Positions 26,129 through 33,415 of a DNA stretch of 50,412 nt are shown here, piece after piece. The stretch spans positions 1 to 50,412 of the forward strand of contig JAYRSE010000033.1 of NCBI GenBank assembly GCA_041920275.1. Direction: 5' to 3'. Made by a program: the position numbers and the translations under genes. Position 1 is the first letter of the stretch; each line of letters starts with the position of its first letter. The stretch comes from UBA12088 sp041920275 (GTDB lineage: Bacteria; Patescibacteriota; Minisyncoccia; Phycocordibacterales; UBA12088). The notes under the pieces were generated by a model. That model was not told where the DNA came from and did no database searches. It worked only from the letters and a program-made list of their open reading frames with translations.

Positions 26129-26148
26129 GTACTGTGTGATGAGTGTAC

Positions 26149-26172
26149 ATGATTGAAGTCAACCTCCAATCA
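26149..26172 (+). repeat. Hairpin repeat family H, copy 1
   Basis: This is one of six copies in the window of a roughly 24-nt hairpin with the near-invariant core GATTGAAGTCAACCT. Its arms TGATTG/CAATCA pair around the loop. It is intergenic, just after the rpsR terminator. Confidence 0.8.
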
Positions 26173-26222
26173 ATTGCCGACCACCAAAACCCCGCGACAG
26201 ACACTCGTGCCACCTTATACTT

Positions 26223-26342
26223 CTTCAACTAACCAATGGGACACGGAGCCCGTACACCTTTTGTTGGGGATGGTATGAGACCTGGCAAGCGTCCTTGGAG
26301 CGGTTTTTCAAAAAGGTGACGGGCGGAGTTCCTGTGGATGGT
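26223..26342 (+). repeat. Structured repeat family S, copy A
   Basis: This segment of about 120 nt is roughly 80% identical by eye to 43175-43286. Shared blocks include GGGACACGGAGCC, GGCAAGCG, CCTTGGAGCGGTTT, TCAAAAAGGTG and GGCGGAGTTCCTG. CACCTTTT (26255-26262) pairs with AAAAGGTG (26311-26318). It sits between two convergent genes (rpsR and efp) with no reading frame of its own. Together with the terminator and the family H repeat it fills the gap 26079-26437. Confidence 0.7.
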
Positions 26343-26437
26343 ATTACCCGAGCACCACATTTGCACTCAAAGGGCGTGCGGTTTCGATCTCCCGTGCGGT
26401 GTCTCGTAGTCAATGATCGGACGGTGGTCTGGAGGGG

Positions 26438-27013
26438 TTAGGCCTTCTCGACCCGACTCGCATACTCGCCCGTTTCGGTGTTCACCTCGATCACGTCTCC
26501 CGTGTTCACGAAAAGCGGGGTGGTCACGGTGGCGCCCGTCTCGACCACCACCGTTTTTGTCGCCCCTTGTGCGGTGTTGCCGCGTACCGCAGGTGCCGCT
26601 TCGGTCACCTTGAGCTGCATCTTGATAGGCACGGTAAGTCCGATGATCTCGTCGTTGAAGAGCATCGCTTCATACTCGCCACGCTGTTTCAGGAATTTTG
26701 CGGCGGTGCCGATGATCTCGGTGGAAATGGGGAAGCGCGCGCTCGGGTTTCCCGCCTCGTGGAACATGTACTCACCTTTGCTTTCGAAAATGTACACCAC
26801 CGGCTTCTTTTCAAGGTCCGCCTCCTCTACGCTTTCCGATTGGTGGAAGGAATGCTCGTAGAGCTTGCCGGATCGAAGGCCTTTGAGCTTCGTTTGGTTC
26901 ACCGGCTTGCGTTTCTGTACCCGAAAGACATAGTGCGAGAGGACACGGCACGGCTCGTCGTTGTGGACGATGATCTTTCCCGTGGTGATGTCGTTGTAGT
27001 CGATCTGACTCAT
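26438..27013 (-). CDS. efp: Elongation factor P
   Basis: This 191-aa three-domain factor relieves ribosome stalling at polyproline stretches. It has the N-terminal KOW-like domain (IDYNDITTGKIIVHNDEPCRVLSHYVFRVQ), the central OB domain (YIFESKGEYMFHEAGNPSARFPI) and the C-terminal OB domain ending GDVIEVNTETGEYASRVEKA. The loop that in Escherichia coli carries the modified lysine in PGKGQ reads RVQKRKPVNQTKLK (residues 31-44), so the standard modification site is replaced by a lysine/arginine-rich tip. The minus-strand -10 TATAGT (complement of 27021-27026) is 7 nt before ATG, leaving no leader. It is transcribed toward the repeats at 26149-26342. Confidence 0.93.
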   Translation of the reverse strand: MSQIDYNDITTGKIIVHNDEPCRVLSHYVFRVQKRKPVNQTKLKGLRSGKLYEHSFHQSESVEEADLEKKPVVYIFESKGEYMFHEAGNPSARFPISTEIIGTAAKFLKQRGEYEAMLFNDEIIGLTVPIKMQLKVTEAAPAVRGNTAQGATKTVVVETGATVTTPLFVNTGDVIEVNTETGEYASRVEKA

Positions 27014-27116
27014 GGGCAGTACTATACGTGCATTCGGTCACGCTTTCAAGGTGCATCGGCCACCCTCGTCGCATGCTATTTCGAGACAAACCGTAGCGAA
27101 GTCAACGTGTTTTGGT

Positions 27117-27157
27117 GAGAGACTTGGGCTTGGGCAAATACCCCGGAGTGGTCTCTC
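27117..27157 (-). terminator. Hairpin between recA and efp
   Basis: GAGAGAC (27117-27123) and GTCTCTC (27151-27157) form a 7-bp stem with internal G/C pairing, 41 nt past the recA stop on the minus strand. It may terminate recA; there is no long U-run. Confidence 0.4.
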
Positions 27158-27197
27158 GGCAAAACAGTGTTTTCGCGACGGTGCCGGTCGGCGTGCA

Positions 27198-28232
27198 CTA
27201 CGATTCTTTCAGCTTTTCTCGAATCTCCTTCAGAAGTCGAGTGGCGACCGGTGGGTTCTCGCGAAGGTATGTGCGCGAAGCGTCGTACCCGCGACCGAGC
27301 TTCTCTTCGCCGTAACTGTACGAAGAGCCGGATTTCGACACCAGTCCGTACTTTTCACCCAACGCCAGAAGCTCCCCTTCGCTGCTGATGCCCTCGTTGT
27401 ACATGAGGTCGAACTCGGTCACGCGGAACGGCGGGGCGACCTTGTTCTTCACCACCTTTACGCGGTGCCGACCGCCCACCACCTCCTCACCTTTCTTGAT
27501 CTGTGCGATGCGACGTATGTCGAGCCGTACGGAGGTGTAGAACTTGAGCGCCTTTCCCCCCGGTGTCGTTTCCGGGTTGCCGAACATAACCCCGATCTGC
27601 ATGCGGATCTGGTTGATGAAGATCACGATGGTCTTACTTTTGTGCACGATCGCGGTGAGCTTGCGCAGGGCTTGGCTCATGAGGCGGGCCTGTTTGCCCA
27701 CATGCTGCTGACCCATCTCACCTTCAATTTCGTCGCGTGGTGTGAGTGCCGCCACCGAGTCCACGACCACGATGTCTATCTTGCCCGAACGTACCAAGCT
27801 TTCCACTATCTCGAGCGCTTGTTCGCCGGTGTCGGGTTGCGACACGAGGAGTTGGTCGATCCGTACGCCGATGCGTCGCGCGTATTCCGGGTCGAGCGCG
27901 TGTTCCGCGTCGATAAAGGCGCAAATACCGCCCGCTTGTTGCGCTTCCGCTATCGCGTGCAGGGTGAGTGTGGTCTTGCCCGAGCTTTCGGGGCCGAATA
28001 TCTCGATGATGCGGCCGCGCGGGTACCCGCCGATGCCGAGCGCCCAGTCGAGTCCGAGGCTTCCCGACGGAATGGCGTCCACGTCGGTCTTCGGCTGTTC
28101 GCCGAGCATCATGATGCTGTCTTCGCCGAACTTCGTTTTGATCGACTGTAGGGTCGAGGCGATGTCCGGTTTCGCGCTCGGGGTTTCTTCTTCCGACACG
28201 GCTCCTTTCTTGGTGGCGGTCTTTTTGCGCAT
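27198..28232 (-). CDS. recA: Recombinase RecA
   Basis: This 344-aa ATPase forms the strand-exchange filament. It shows Walker A GPESSGKT (80-87), FIDAEHALDPEYARRIGV, Walker B IDIVVVDSVAALTPRDEIEGEMG, the L2-region block INQIRMQIGVMFGNPETTPGGKALKFYTSVRLDIRR and the C-terminal ENPPVATRLLKEIREKL. The basic N-terminus (MRKKTATKKGAVSEEE) is slightly extended. The start at the ATG complementary to 28230-28232 gives the usual N-terminus; the longer open frame is not RecA-like. A minus-strand TATACT (complement of 28275-28280) would leave a leader of about 35-40 nt. I see no LexA-box palindrome with confidence. Confidence 0.97.
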   Translation of the reverse strand: MRKKTATKKGAVSEEETPSAKPDIASTLQSIKTKFGEDSIMMLGEQPKTDVDAIPSGSLGLDWALGIGGYPRGRIIEIFGPESSGKTTLTLHAIAEAQQAGGICAFIDAEHALDPEYARRIGVRIDQLLVSQPDTGEQALEIVESLVRSGKIDIVVVDSVAALTPRDEIEGEMGQQHVGKQARLMSQALRKLTAIVHKSKTIVIFINQIRMQIGVMFGNPETTPGGKALKFYTSVRLDIRRIAQIKKGEEVVGGRHRVKVVKNKVAPPFRVTEFDLMYNEGISSEGELLALGEKYGLVSKSGSSYSYGEEKLGRGYDASRTYLRENPPVATRLLKEIREKLKES

Positions 28233-28423
28233 AGGTGAATGGTTAAGGATTAAATGGCATGATCTGTACCTCAAAGTATACCACCACCTCTCGTCGTTCG
28301 CTCGTAGCGCATTCCGGAGAGGGTTGCTGGATTGTTGATCCGTTGTCGGGAGCCGGGAGTGTGGAAGTGCTCGTGTGGCAGGGCAACCCGGGATGACAGA
28401 GGTTTCAACAACCGGTGTGCACA

Positions 28424-28447
28424 TGGTCGGAGGTTGACTTCGATCAT
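28424..28447 (-). repeat. Hairpin repeat family H, diverged copy
   Basis: On the minus strand this reads ATGATCGAAGTCAACCTC and continues CGACCAT. Compared with the other copies, the stem pair TTG/CAA has become TCG/CGA, a matched change on both arms that keeps the hairpin. It lies in the 247-nt gap between the recA start and the end of the next minus-strand gene. Confidence 0.65.
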
Positions 28448-28479
28448 GTGCAACCGCTCGCATCTGAGGCGCAAGGACG

Positions 28480-28896
28480 CTACCGCTCGACCGCCTCACG
28501 CCGCGTCGTGCTTGCGGTCGTGGTCGCTGTGGTTGTTGCCATTTCGACCGGAGCGGGTTTGCCGAATATGTTCACGGCCTCACGCGCGCGTCTTCCGAAG
28601 CGGTTTTCGGCATCGAGCACGAGCGTTGCGTCGCCTTCGGGTACCAGGAGTGTTTCTTCGAATTCGCCACGTACATCGAGCGTCACCGGGCGTCCGTTCA
28701 GGCGCACACGGGTCACCCCGGTCGCTCTGCCGCGTACGGTGTATACCACCCCTTCAATGACACTGTACGGTTTTGGAGCAAAGATCGTCACTTGCGGTCC
28801 CACAATAAGGGCGCGTGCCTCGAACAGCCCGTAGCCGAGCGTGGTAAGGACAAGAAGTGCGGCGAAGAGATTGGTGGCGAGGCGGTTGCGGTACAT
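28480..28896 (-). CDS. Membrane-anchored Ig-like protein
   Basis: This 138-aa protein has a short cytoplasmic start, one membrane helix (LATNLFAALLVLTTLGYGLF, residues 6-25), then an Ig-like beta domain (VTIFAPKPYSVIEGVVYTVRGRATGVTRVRLNGRPVTLDVRGEFEETLLVPEGDATLVLDAENRFGRR), and a Thr/Ala-rich tail. 'G.A.GV..V.LNG..V..D..G.F' is the pattern of bacterial Ig-like modules. ATG complementary to 28894-28896 is favoured because ftsK ends at 28907, leaving a 10-nt gap, so the two are probably one operon. Exact function is unknown; a cell-envelope role is inferred. Confidence 0.65.
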   Translation of the reverse strand: MYRNRLATNLFAALLVLTTLGYGLFEARALIVGPQVTIFAPKPYSVIEGVVYTVRGRATGVTRVRLNGRPVTLDVRGEFEETLLVPEGDATLVLDAENRFGRRAREAVNIFGKPAPVEMATTTATTTASTTRREAVER

Positions 28897-28906
28897 GGTC
28901 CGGTGG

Positions 28907-31168
28907 CTATTCGCCGCTTGCGCCGCCACTGCATCCCACGACCCTGCGCGCTTTGTTGGTGCCGTCGGAGGGTTCTATGATTCCGCGCTCTTCGAGCTGG
29001 TCCATGATGCGCGCCGCGCGCCCGTACCCCACCTTGAAGCGTCGCTGAATGAGCGAAGTGGATGCCTTACACTCGGTCTGCACGTACGCTCGCACTTCCT
29101 CATAGAGCTCGTCGAGCTCCCCGTCCGCTTCCTCGGCATCGAGGTCGAGCGCGGTCGCACTGTTGCCCCCGGCCATGATCTGCGTCTCGTTCGACCCCCC
29201 GCCAAAGTCGATCGTCGCATCGAGCGTCGGGGAATTGTGTTTCTTGATATGCGCAACGACCTTCTTCACCTCGGCGTTCGAAAGGAAGGGCGACTGGATG
29301 CGCATCGGCTTGGGTGAGTCGCTCGAAAGGTAGAGCAAGTCGCCGTATCCGAGGAGCTTTTCGGCACCACCTTGGTCTAGTATGGTGCGAGAGTCCACGA
29401 TGGAGAGCACCTTGAGCGCGATGCGGGTCGGAATGTTCGCCTTGATGATGCCGGTGATCACGTTCACGCTCGGGCGCTGGGTGGAGAGCACGAGGTGTAT
29501 GCCGACCGCACGGCTCATCTGGGCGAGTCGCACGATAGCCCCTTCGAGTTCCCGCGGGTAGGTGGCCATGATGTCGGCGAGCTCGTCGATCACTACCACG
29601 ATGTACGGAAGCGCTTCCGGCTTGTCCGCCTCGACACCCTTCGCAAGGGCGCGTTCGTACGCTTCGAAAGCCGGTGCAAAGACATCGGTGTGGTAGCCTT
29701 CGATGCTCTGCGCTCCGTGCTCACGCAAGAGGTCGTACCGGCGGTCCATTTCTTTGGTGGCCCACTTGAGTGCGGTGATACATCGTTTTGGGTCGGTGAT
29801 CACCGGCGTGAGCAGGTGGGGTATGTGGTCGTAGAGCGTAAGTTCCACCCGCTTGGGGTCGACCAGTATCAGTTTGAGCTGTGCGGGCGAGTTGCGGTAG
29901 AGAAGTGAGGTGATGAGCGAGTGTATCATTACCGACTTGCCTGAGCCGGTGGTGCCTGCGACCAGGAGGTGCGGCATCTTCGCCAGGTTCGCATAGCGGG
30001 GAGTGCCATCGATGTCCTTGCCCAATGCGACAAAGAGCGGTTTGGCGGCGGTGGCAAAGTCGGGGTGCGCCAAAAGGCCGGAGAGCCCCACGGTCGCCTT
30101 GGCGGTGTTCGGCACCTCGATACCCACGAGTGACTTGCCCGGAATAGGCGCCTCGATACGGATGGGCGATGCGGCGAGCACGAGCTCGACGTTCGACTGG
30201 AGGTTCAGTATTTTCGAAAGACGGACGTTCGCTGCGGGTTTGAGCGCGTAGCGGGTCACCGTGGGACCCACGGTGATCTCATCCATTTCGACCGGTATGC
30301 TGAAGTCTCGAAACGCCTTGCGGATCATGTTCGCCCGCAGCTTGGTATCGCCCACGTTCGGCTTTCCTTTGTCGGCCTCGAGGAGTGAAAGTGACGGAGG
30401 TGTATACTCGCCGGGAAGTTCGAAGATCGGCTCCTGCGCGCGTGGCGCCGGTTCAGGAAGGGGGCGCTTCGGTTCCGGCCTTACGGGTTCGTACACCTCC
30501 TCAAGGTCCTCATCCGCATATTCCTCATCCTCCGTGTCGACCGTAGCGGATACCGACGACCCCACCTGTTCAAGCGCTTCGTCCACCCCGTCGAGCGTTT
30601 CTTCCTCCTCGTCGTCCCGCTTGCGTGCGAAGAGGGCGCGTACACGATGGAAGAGTCCCACCAACAGCGCAGTGTCAAAGACCAAGAGTACGCCGATGAC
30701 GAAGGCGCCGGTCAGCACCACCAAGCTTGCGAGGGTGTCGAGCGAAGCGGCGAGCGGGCGCGCGATGAGCTCGCCCAAAAAGCCCGCGCGTCCGTCGGTC
30801 ACGATACCGAGTATCGCAAGTGCGGAGAGAAAGAGGAGTCCGGCACCCACCATGCGTACCGGCCGCACGCCGGAGGCGGAGTCGCGGGTGCTGAGGAGCG
30901 ACCAGGTCCACGCAAAAAAGACGAGTGGCGTCAGATAGAAGCCCACGCCAGCAAAAGCATACAGGGTCCGCTTGAGGAAGGCGCCCACGGCACCAGCCAT
31001 ACCGACCATTGAGAGGGAAAGGAGTATCCCAAAGACAAACAACAACACCCCCGATATGCCGCGAACGGTGCTCGGGTCGAGACGCTTCAAGAGTGAAACT
31101 TGCGTCGGGTCTTTATCGGCACGCTTCTGATCCTTGTCGGCGGAACGAGAGGAACGCTGTTTTGCCAT
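28907..31168 (-). CDS. ftsK: DNA translocase FtsK
   Basis: This 753-aa protein pumps DNA through the closing septum and helps resolve chromosome dimers. It has about four to five N-terminal membrane helices (residues 38-175), a 100-residue acidic linker, the alpha domain, the beta RecA-like motor with Walker A GTTGSGKS and Walker B VVVIDELADIM, a STQRPSVNVITG segment, and a C-terminal winged-helix gamma domain (SLIQRRFKVGYGRAARIMDQLEERGIIEP) that reads polar DNA motifs. The acidic linker is short compared with Escherichia coli. A minus TTATGA (complement of 31175-31180) is 6 nt before ATG; a further TATACT (complement of 31310-31315) may give a longer leader. Confidence 0.95.
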   Translation of the reverse strand: MAKQRSSRSADKDQKRADKDPTQVSLLKRLDPSTVRGISGVLLFVFGILLSLSMVGMAGAVGAFLKRTLYAFAGVGFYLTPLVFFAWTWSLLSTRDSASGVRPVRMVGAGLLFLSALAILGIVTDGRAGFLGELIARPLAASLDTLASLVVLTGAFVIGVLLVFDTALLVGLFHRVRALFARKRDDEEEETLDGVDEALEQVGSSVSATVDTEDEEYADEDLEEVYEPVRPEPKRPLPEPAPRAQEPIFELPGEYTPPSLSLLEADKGKPNVGDTKLRANMIRKAFRDFSIPVEMDEITVGPTVTRYALKPAANVRLSKILNLQSNVELVLAASPIRIEAPIPGKSLVGIEVPNTAKATVGLSGLLAHPDFATAAKPLFVALGKDIDGTPRYANLAKMPHLLVAGTTGSGKSVMIHSLITSLLYRNSPAQLKLILVDPKRVELTLYDHIPHLLTPVITDPKRCITALKWATKEMDRRYDLLREHGAQSIEGYHTDVFAPAFEAYERALAKGVEADKPEALPYIVVVIDELADIMATYPRELEGAIVRLAQMSRAVGIHLVLSTQRPSVNVITGIIKANIPTRIALKVLSIVDSRTILDQGGAEKLLGYGDLLYLSSDSPKPMRIQSPFLSNAEVKKVVAHIKKHNSPTLDATIDFGGGSNETQIMAGGNSATALDLDAEEADGELDELYEEVRAYVQTECKASTSLIQRRFKVGYGRAARIMDQLEERGIIEPSDGTNKARRVVGCSGGASGE

Positions 31169-31538
31169 AGTGCTTCATAAGTTATTTATGCGAATTTCAC
31201 ACATTCGGTCAAAGTTCGCGAAGTCTTGGAACAGTACCGTGCGGTAGCGGCAACAAGCTTGATAGCGGCACCGTAAAAAACAAGAAACTCAACAAAATGC
31301 GCACAATACAGTATAGCATACTCCGTCCCCGAATATGAGCGGAAATGCAGCCAATGGGTGAGTGCACAGCTGACGATCGATAGAAAAAAGCATGTCAGGA
31401 GGGTGCATTCCGAGCGACACGCGGGACACGGCGGCGCAACCTTGCGGACAAGTGTCCATGTACTATAATCGACCTATCAGGCATAAAAGGACGCATAATA
31501 GTTAAGGCCACATCATCCGGTAATAAAGACACACAGTA
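31169..31538. promoter_or_regulatory. Divergent promoter region between ftsK and the HTH gene
   Basis: No gene is seen in this 370-nt gap. For the plus gene, TTGCGG (31442-31447), 16 nt and TATAAT (31464-31469) give a strong promoter with a leader of about 63 nt. An inverted repeat GGACA-AG-TGTCC (31446-31457) sits in the -35/spacer and is a plausible operator for the HTH protein itself. For ftsK, minus TATACT lies at 31310-31315. Confidence 0.55.
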
Positions 31539-32372
31539 GTGACCATGAGTGAAACAGACACAAGGACACATCGCATAAAGGACGGAATCGCAAAGCTCCA
31601 AGAGAACACCATTGCAACATCCGAACCTGAACGAGCCTGTGCCGCCTATGTCCAAGAGAAGTCCTACCGCATCTCTGCAGCCGTACTGTCCCTTTGTAGT
31701 CTTATAGAGCAAGGGAGCGCAATACGACATACATTAGAGACATCCGCACTTACGCTAGTGAAGGACGCGTCAAGGTCTTCCGTGGAGCGCACTGCGCGCA
31801 CTGCACTCCTTTCGGGCTTGCGTGCGCTCCATGGTGAGCTCGAGACTGCCGCGCTTGCGGGACGGGTCGCCGAAGGTACGGCGCATGTACTATCCGGAGA
31901 GGTCGTTTCCCTTGCCGAGTTCATGCGTGATACGGGGTGGGCGGGTGCGGGCGTGACGCTCGAGCTTTCGATGTTGCACACCGAGCTCGACCCGCGCGCG
32001 TTCGCGCCGATACACTATCCGGGCACATATGAGACTCATAAAGAACATCGGGCGGTGCCACCGCAGCGCACGACCGCGCATGCCGACATGTCCTACACAA
32101 ACGAGACGTCCGAAACTGAAAAGTCACATGGAGGAGTAAAAGACACAAAGGTCGTGCGGTATGTCGACAAGGTGCAAGATGTGCAAAAGGACAGACGTGC
32201 GACGATCCTCGCGCTCCTGCAGCGCAAGGACAGGTTGACTGTCAAAGACGTTTCTGCGGTAATAAAAGACTGCAGTGAAAAGACAATCCAACGCGAGCTG
32301 CTCGCGCTTGTTGCACAGGGTGTCCTTGTGAAGGAAGGCGAGCGACGGTGGTCCACGTACCGCCTGGCGTAG
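31539..32372 (+). CDS. Putative transcriptional regulator with C-terminal winged helix
   Basis: This 277-aa protein has two parts. Residues 1-160 are mainly helical with no family I recognise. Residues 218-277 (RRATILALLQRKDRLTVKDVSAVIKDCSEKTIQRELLALVAQGVLVKEGERRWSTYRLA) form a DeoR-type winged helix: 'I..LL..K..LTVKDVS..I....EKTIQREL..L...G.L...G...ST' is the typical helix-turn-helix and wing pattern. A polar linker separates them. Because DNA-binding domains are usually N-terminal in DeoR proteins, this arrangement differs. The strong promoter upstream with an overlapping inverted repeat suggests autoregulation (inference). Confidence 0.7.
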   Translation: MTMSETDTRTHRIKDGIAKLQENTIATSEPERACAAYVQEKSYRISAAVLSLCSLIEQGSAIRHTLETSALTLVKDASRSSVERTARTALLSGLRALHGELETAALAGRVAEGTAHVLSGEVVSLAEFMRDTGWAGAGVTLELSMLHTELDPRAFAPIHYPGTYETHKEHRAVPPQRTTAHADMSYTNETSETEKSHGGVKDTKVVRYVDKVQDVQKDRRATILALLQRKDRLTVKDVSAVIKDCSEKTIQRELLALVAQGVLVKEGERRWSTYRLA

Positions 32373-32637
32373 CTCCTGCTCCCACAAGAGTGCTTACATG
32401 TTCCTAAACTTCCTTTGGTCGTAACGAACAATGGGTTCCGACCCGACATCGCATCCTTCGTCATCGCGAATCGTGTGAAGCGATCAGTGACGTCCACACC
32501 CCTTGTCCGCCATCGATGCCGGAAGGGGCGCATGCCCTTGACATTTCTCCGTACTGTATCGTATTGCGTACCGCCTTGTAAGCGGATCGTAGGCATCTCG
32601 TCTCATCTGACAGAGCGCTGCGTACCGTTCATATCGG

Positions 32638-32666
32638 TTGCCCCAAAGCCGTATCTGCGGTACAAT
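32638..32666 (+). promoter_or_regulatory. Promoter of ncRNA candidate
   Basis: TTGCCC (32638-32643), 17-nt spacer, TACAAT (32661-32666). No start codon with a credible frame follows. Confidence 0.45.
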
Positions 32667-32672
32667 GGTGCG

Positions 32673-32798
32673 ACGCGCGGAGGGGTGGTCTGGCATGGTT
32701 CGCTTCGGCGAACGGAGAAGCATCATTTATCCACAATACCCTTTGCACGGTCACGGTACGGCACCGTATACTGCCTGTAGCCGCGCACGGCGTTTTTT
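32673..32798 (+). ncRNA. Candidate small RNA, promoter to terminator
   Basis: The predicted transcript of about 125 nt starts 6-7 nt after the TACAAT box. It holds a UUCG hairpin (GTTCGC TTCG GCGAAC, about 32698-32713) and ends in GCCG-CGCA-CGGC (32780-32791) plus TTTTTT at 32793-32798. It has no ORF. It does not show SRP, tmRNA, RNase P or 5S signatures I know. The terminator stem is only 4 bp, the weakest part of the case. Confidence 0.4.
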
Positions 32799-33100
32799 AT
32801 GGTAAGCGCGGATCGGACACAGAGCCGCACGTTCCTTGACAACAGAATAGAGAACAGCACAGCAAGTTCCACGAGGGCTTTTGCGCCGCTCGTGTGCACC
32901 GTACCATCCACCTTTTTGGTCGGTGCGGTAATTCATCCCGCATGACCTCGTTCTGCTGCCTTTCCATAAGGCACATCGGTCGCAACACGTCAGACACACG
33001 GTCCAACACCTTGTACCAACATTCCGCGCGTGAAAGGTCGAACGTTTCGCGCACGGGAACACAGTTGGTTTAGTCGGGGCCTTCGAGCCCATGTGCGTCG

Positions 33101-33178
33101 GTTCGGTACGGGTACCGGGTGCTACCACCCCGCATGACTCCGGTCGCGGGTGCGGTGCATCGGGTACCGGTGCCGAAC
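33101..33178 (+). other. Long imperfect hairpin
   Basis: 33101-33122 pairs with 33157-33178 over 22 positions with two G/G mismatches and two G-T pairs (outer arm GTTCGG/CCGAAC). An inner arm around CACCCCGC/GCGGGTG pairs further. It lies about 240 nt upstream of the S-layer gene and could fold as RNA or as a DNA cruciform. Confidence 0.5.
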
Positions 33179-33381
33179 GCAGAGGCCTTTCGGTGTATGT
33201 CGCCACCGTGCGAAGTGCATCGAGCGGATCCTCCAAGAACGGTGCGCATGGCCGCCCGCCATATACAATACAGCTCGTATGTTATGTAGTGGGCGGGAGA
33301 GGGGCCGGATTATCAACCGCGTGCCGGAGCGCAAGCTTCGGTGCATTTCTTCGCAAGGGCTTATAAGTTTTATCAGCTAAT

Positions 33382-33410
33382 TTGACCCGTGCGGAGATAA
33401 CACATTATTT
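33382..33410 (+). promoter_or_regulatory. Probable promoter of the S-layer gene
   Basis: TTGACC (33382-33387) and an ATTATTT -10 region (33404-33410) end 5 nt before the ATG, compatible with leaderless start. An alternative TATAAG at 33362-33367 would give a longer leader. Confidence 0.4.
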
Positions 33411-33415
33411 AAGAT

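Larger units (their letters stand above)
32373..33415 (+). other. 1-kb gene-free stretch with structured elements
   Basis: No ORF in any frame shows protein-like composition or a credible start. The stretch contains the ncRNA candidate at 32673-32798, a long imperfect hairpin at 33101-33178, and a TTGACA at 32538-32543 with a poor -10. The last 60 nt are AT-rich and hold the probable promoter of the S-layer gene. It could be a long regulatory leader, a decayed gene or a site of several small RNAs. Confidence 0.5.

Noticed and set aside
32698..32713. SRP RNA in the ncRNA candidate
   Set aside because: CGGAGAAGCA is reminiscent of the SRP loop, but the invariant domain IV loop arrangement is not present.
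32751..33236. 161-aa minus ORF in the 1-kb gap
   Set aside because: Composition is Arg/Pro/Cys-rich like antisense noise, it has no promoter or family, and it spans the hairpin and the ncRNA candidate.
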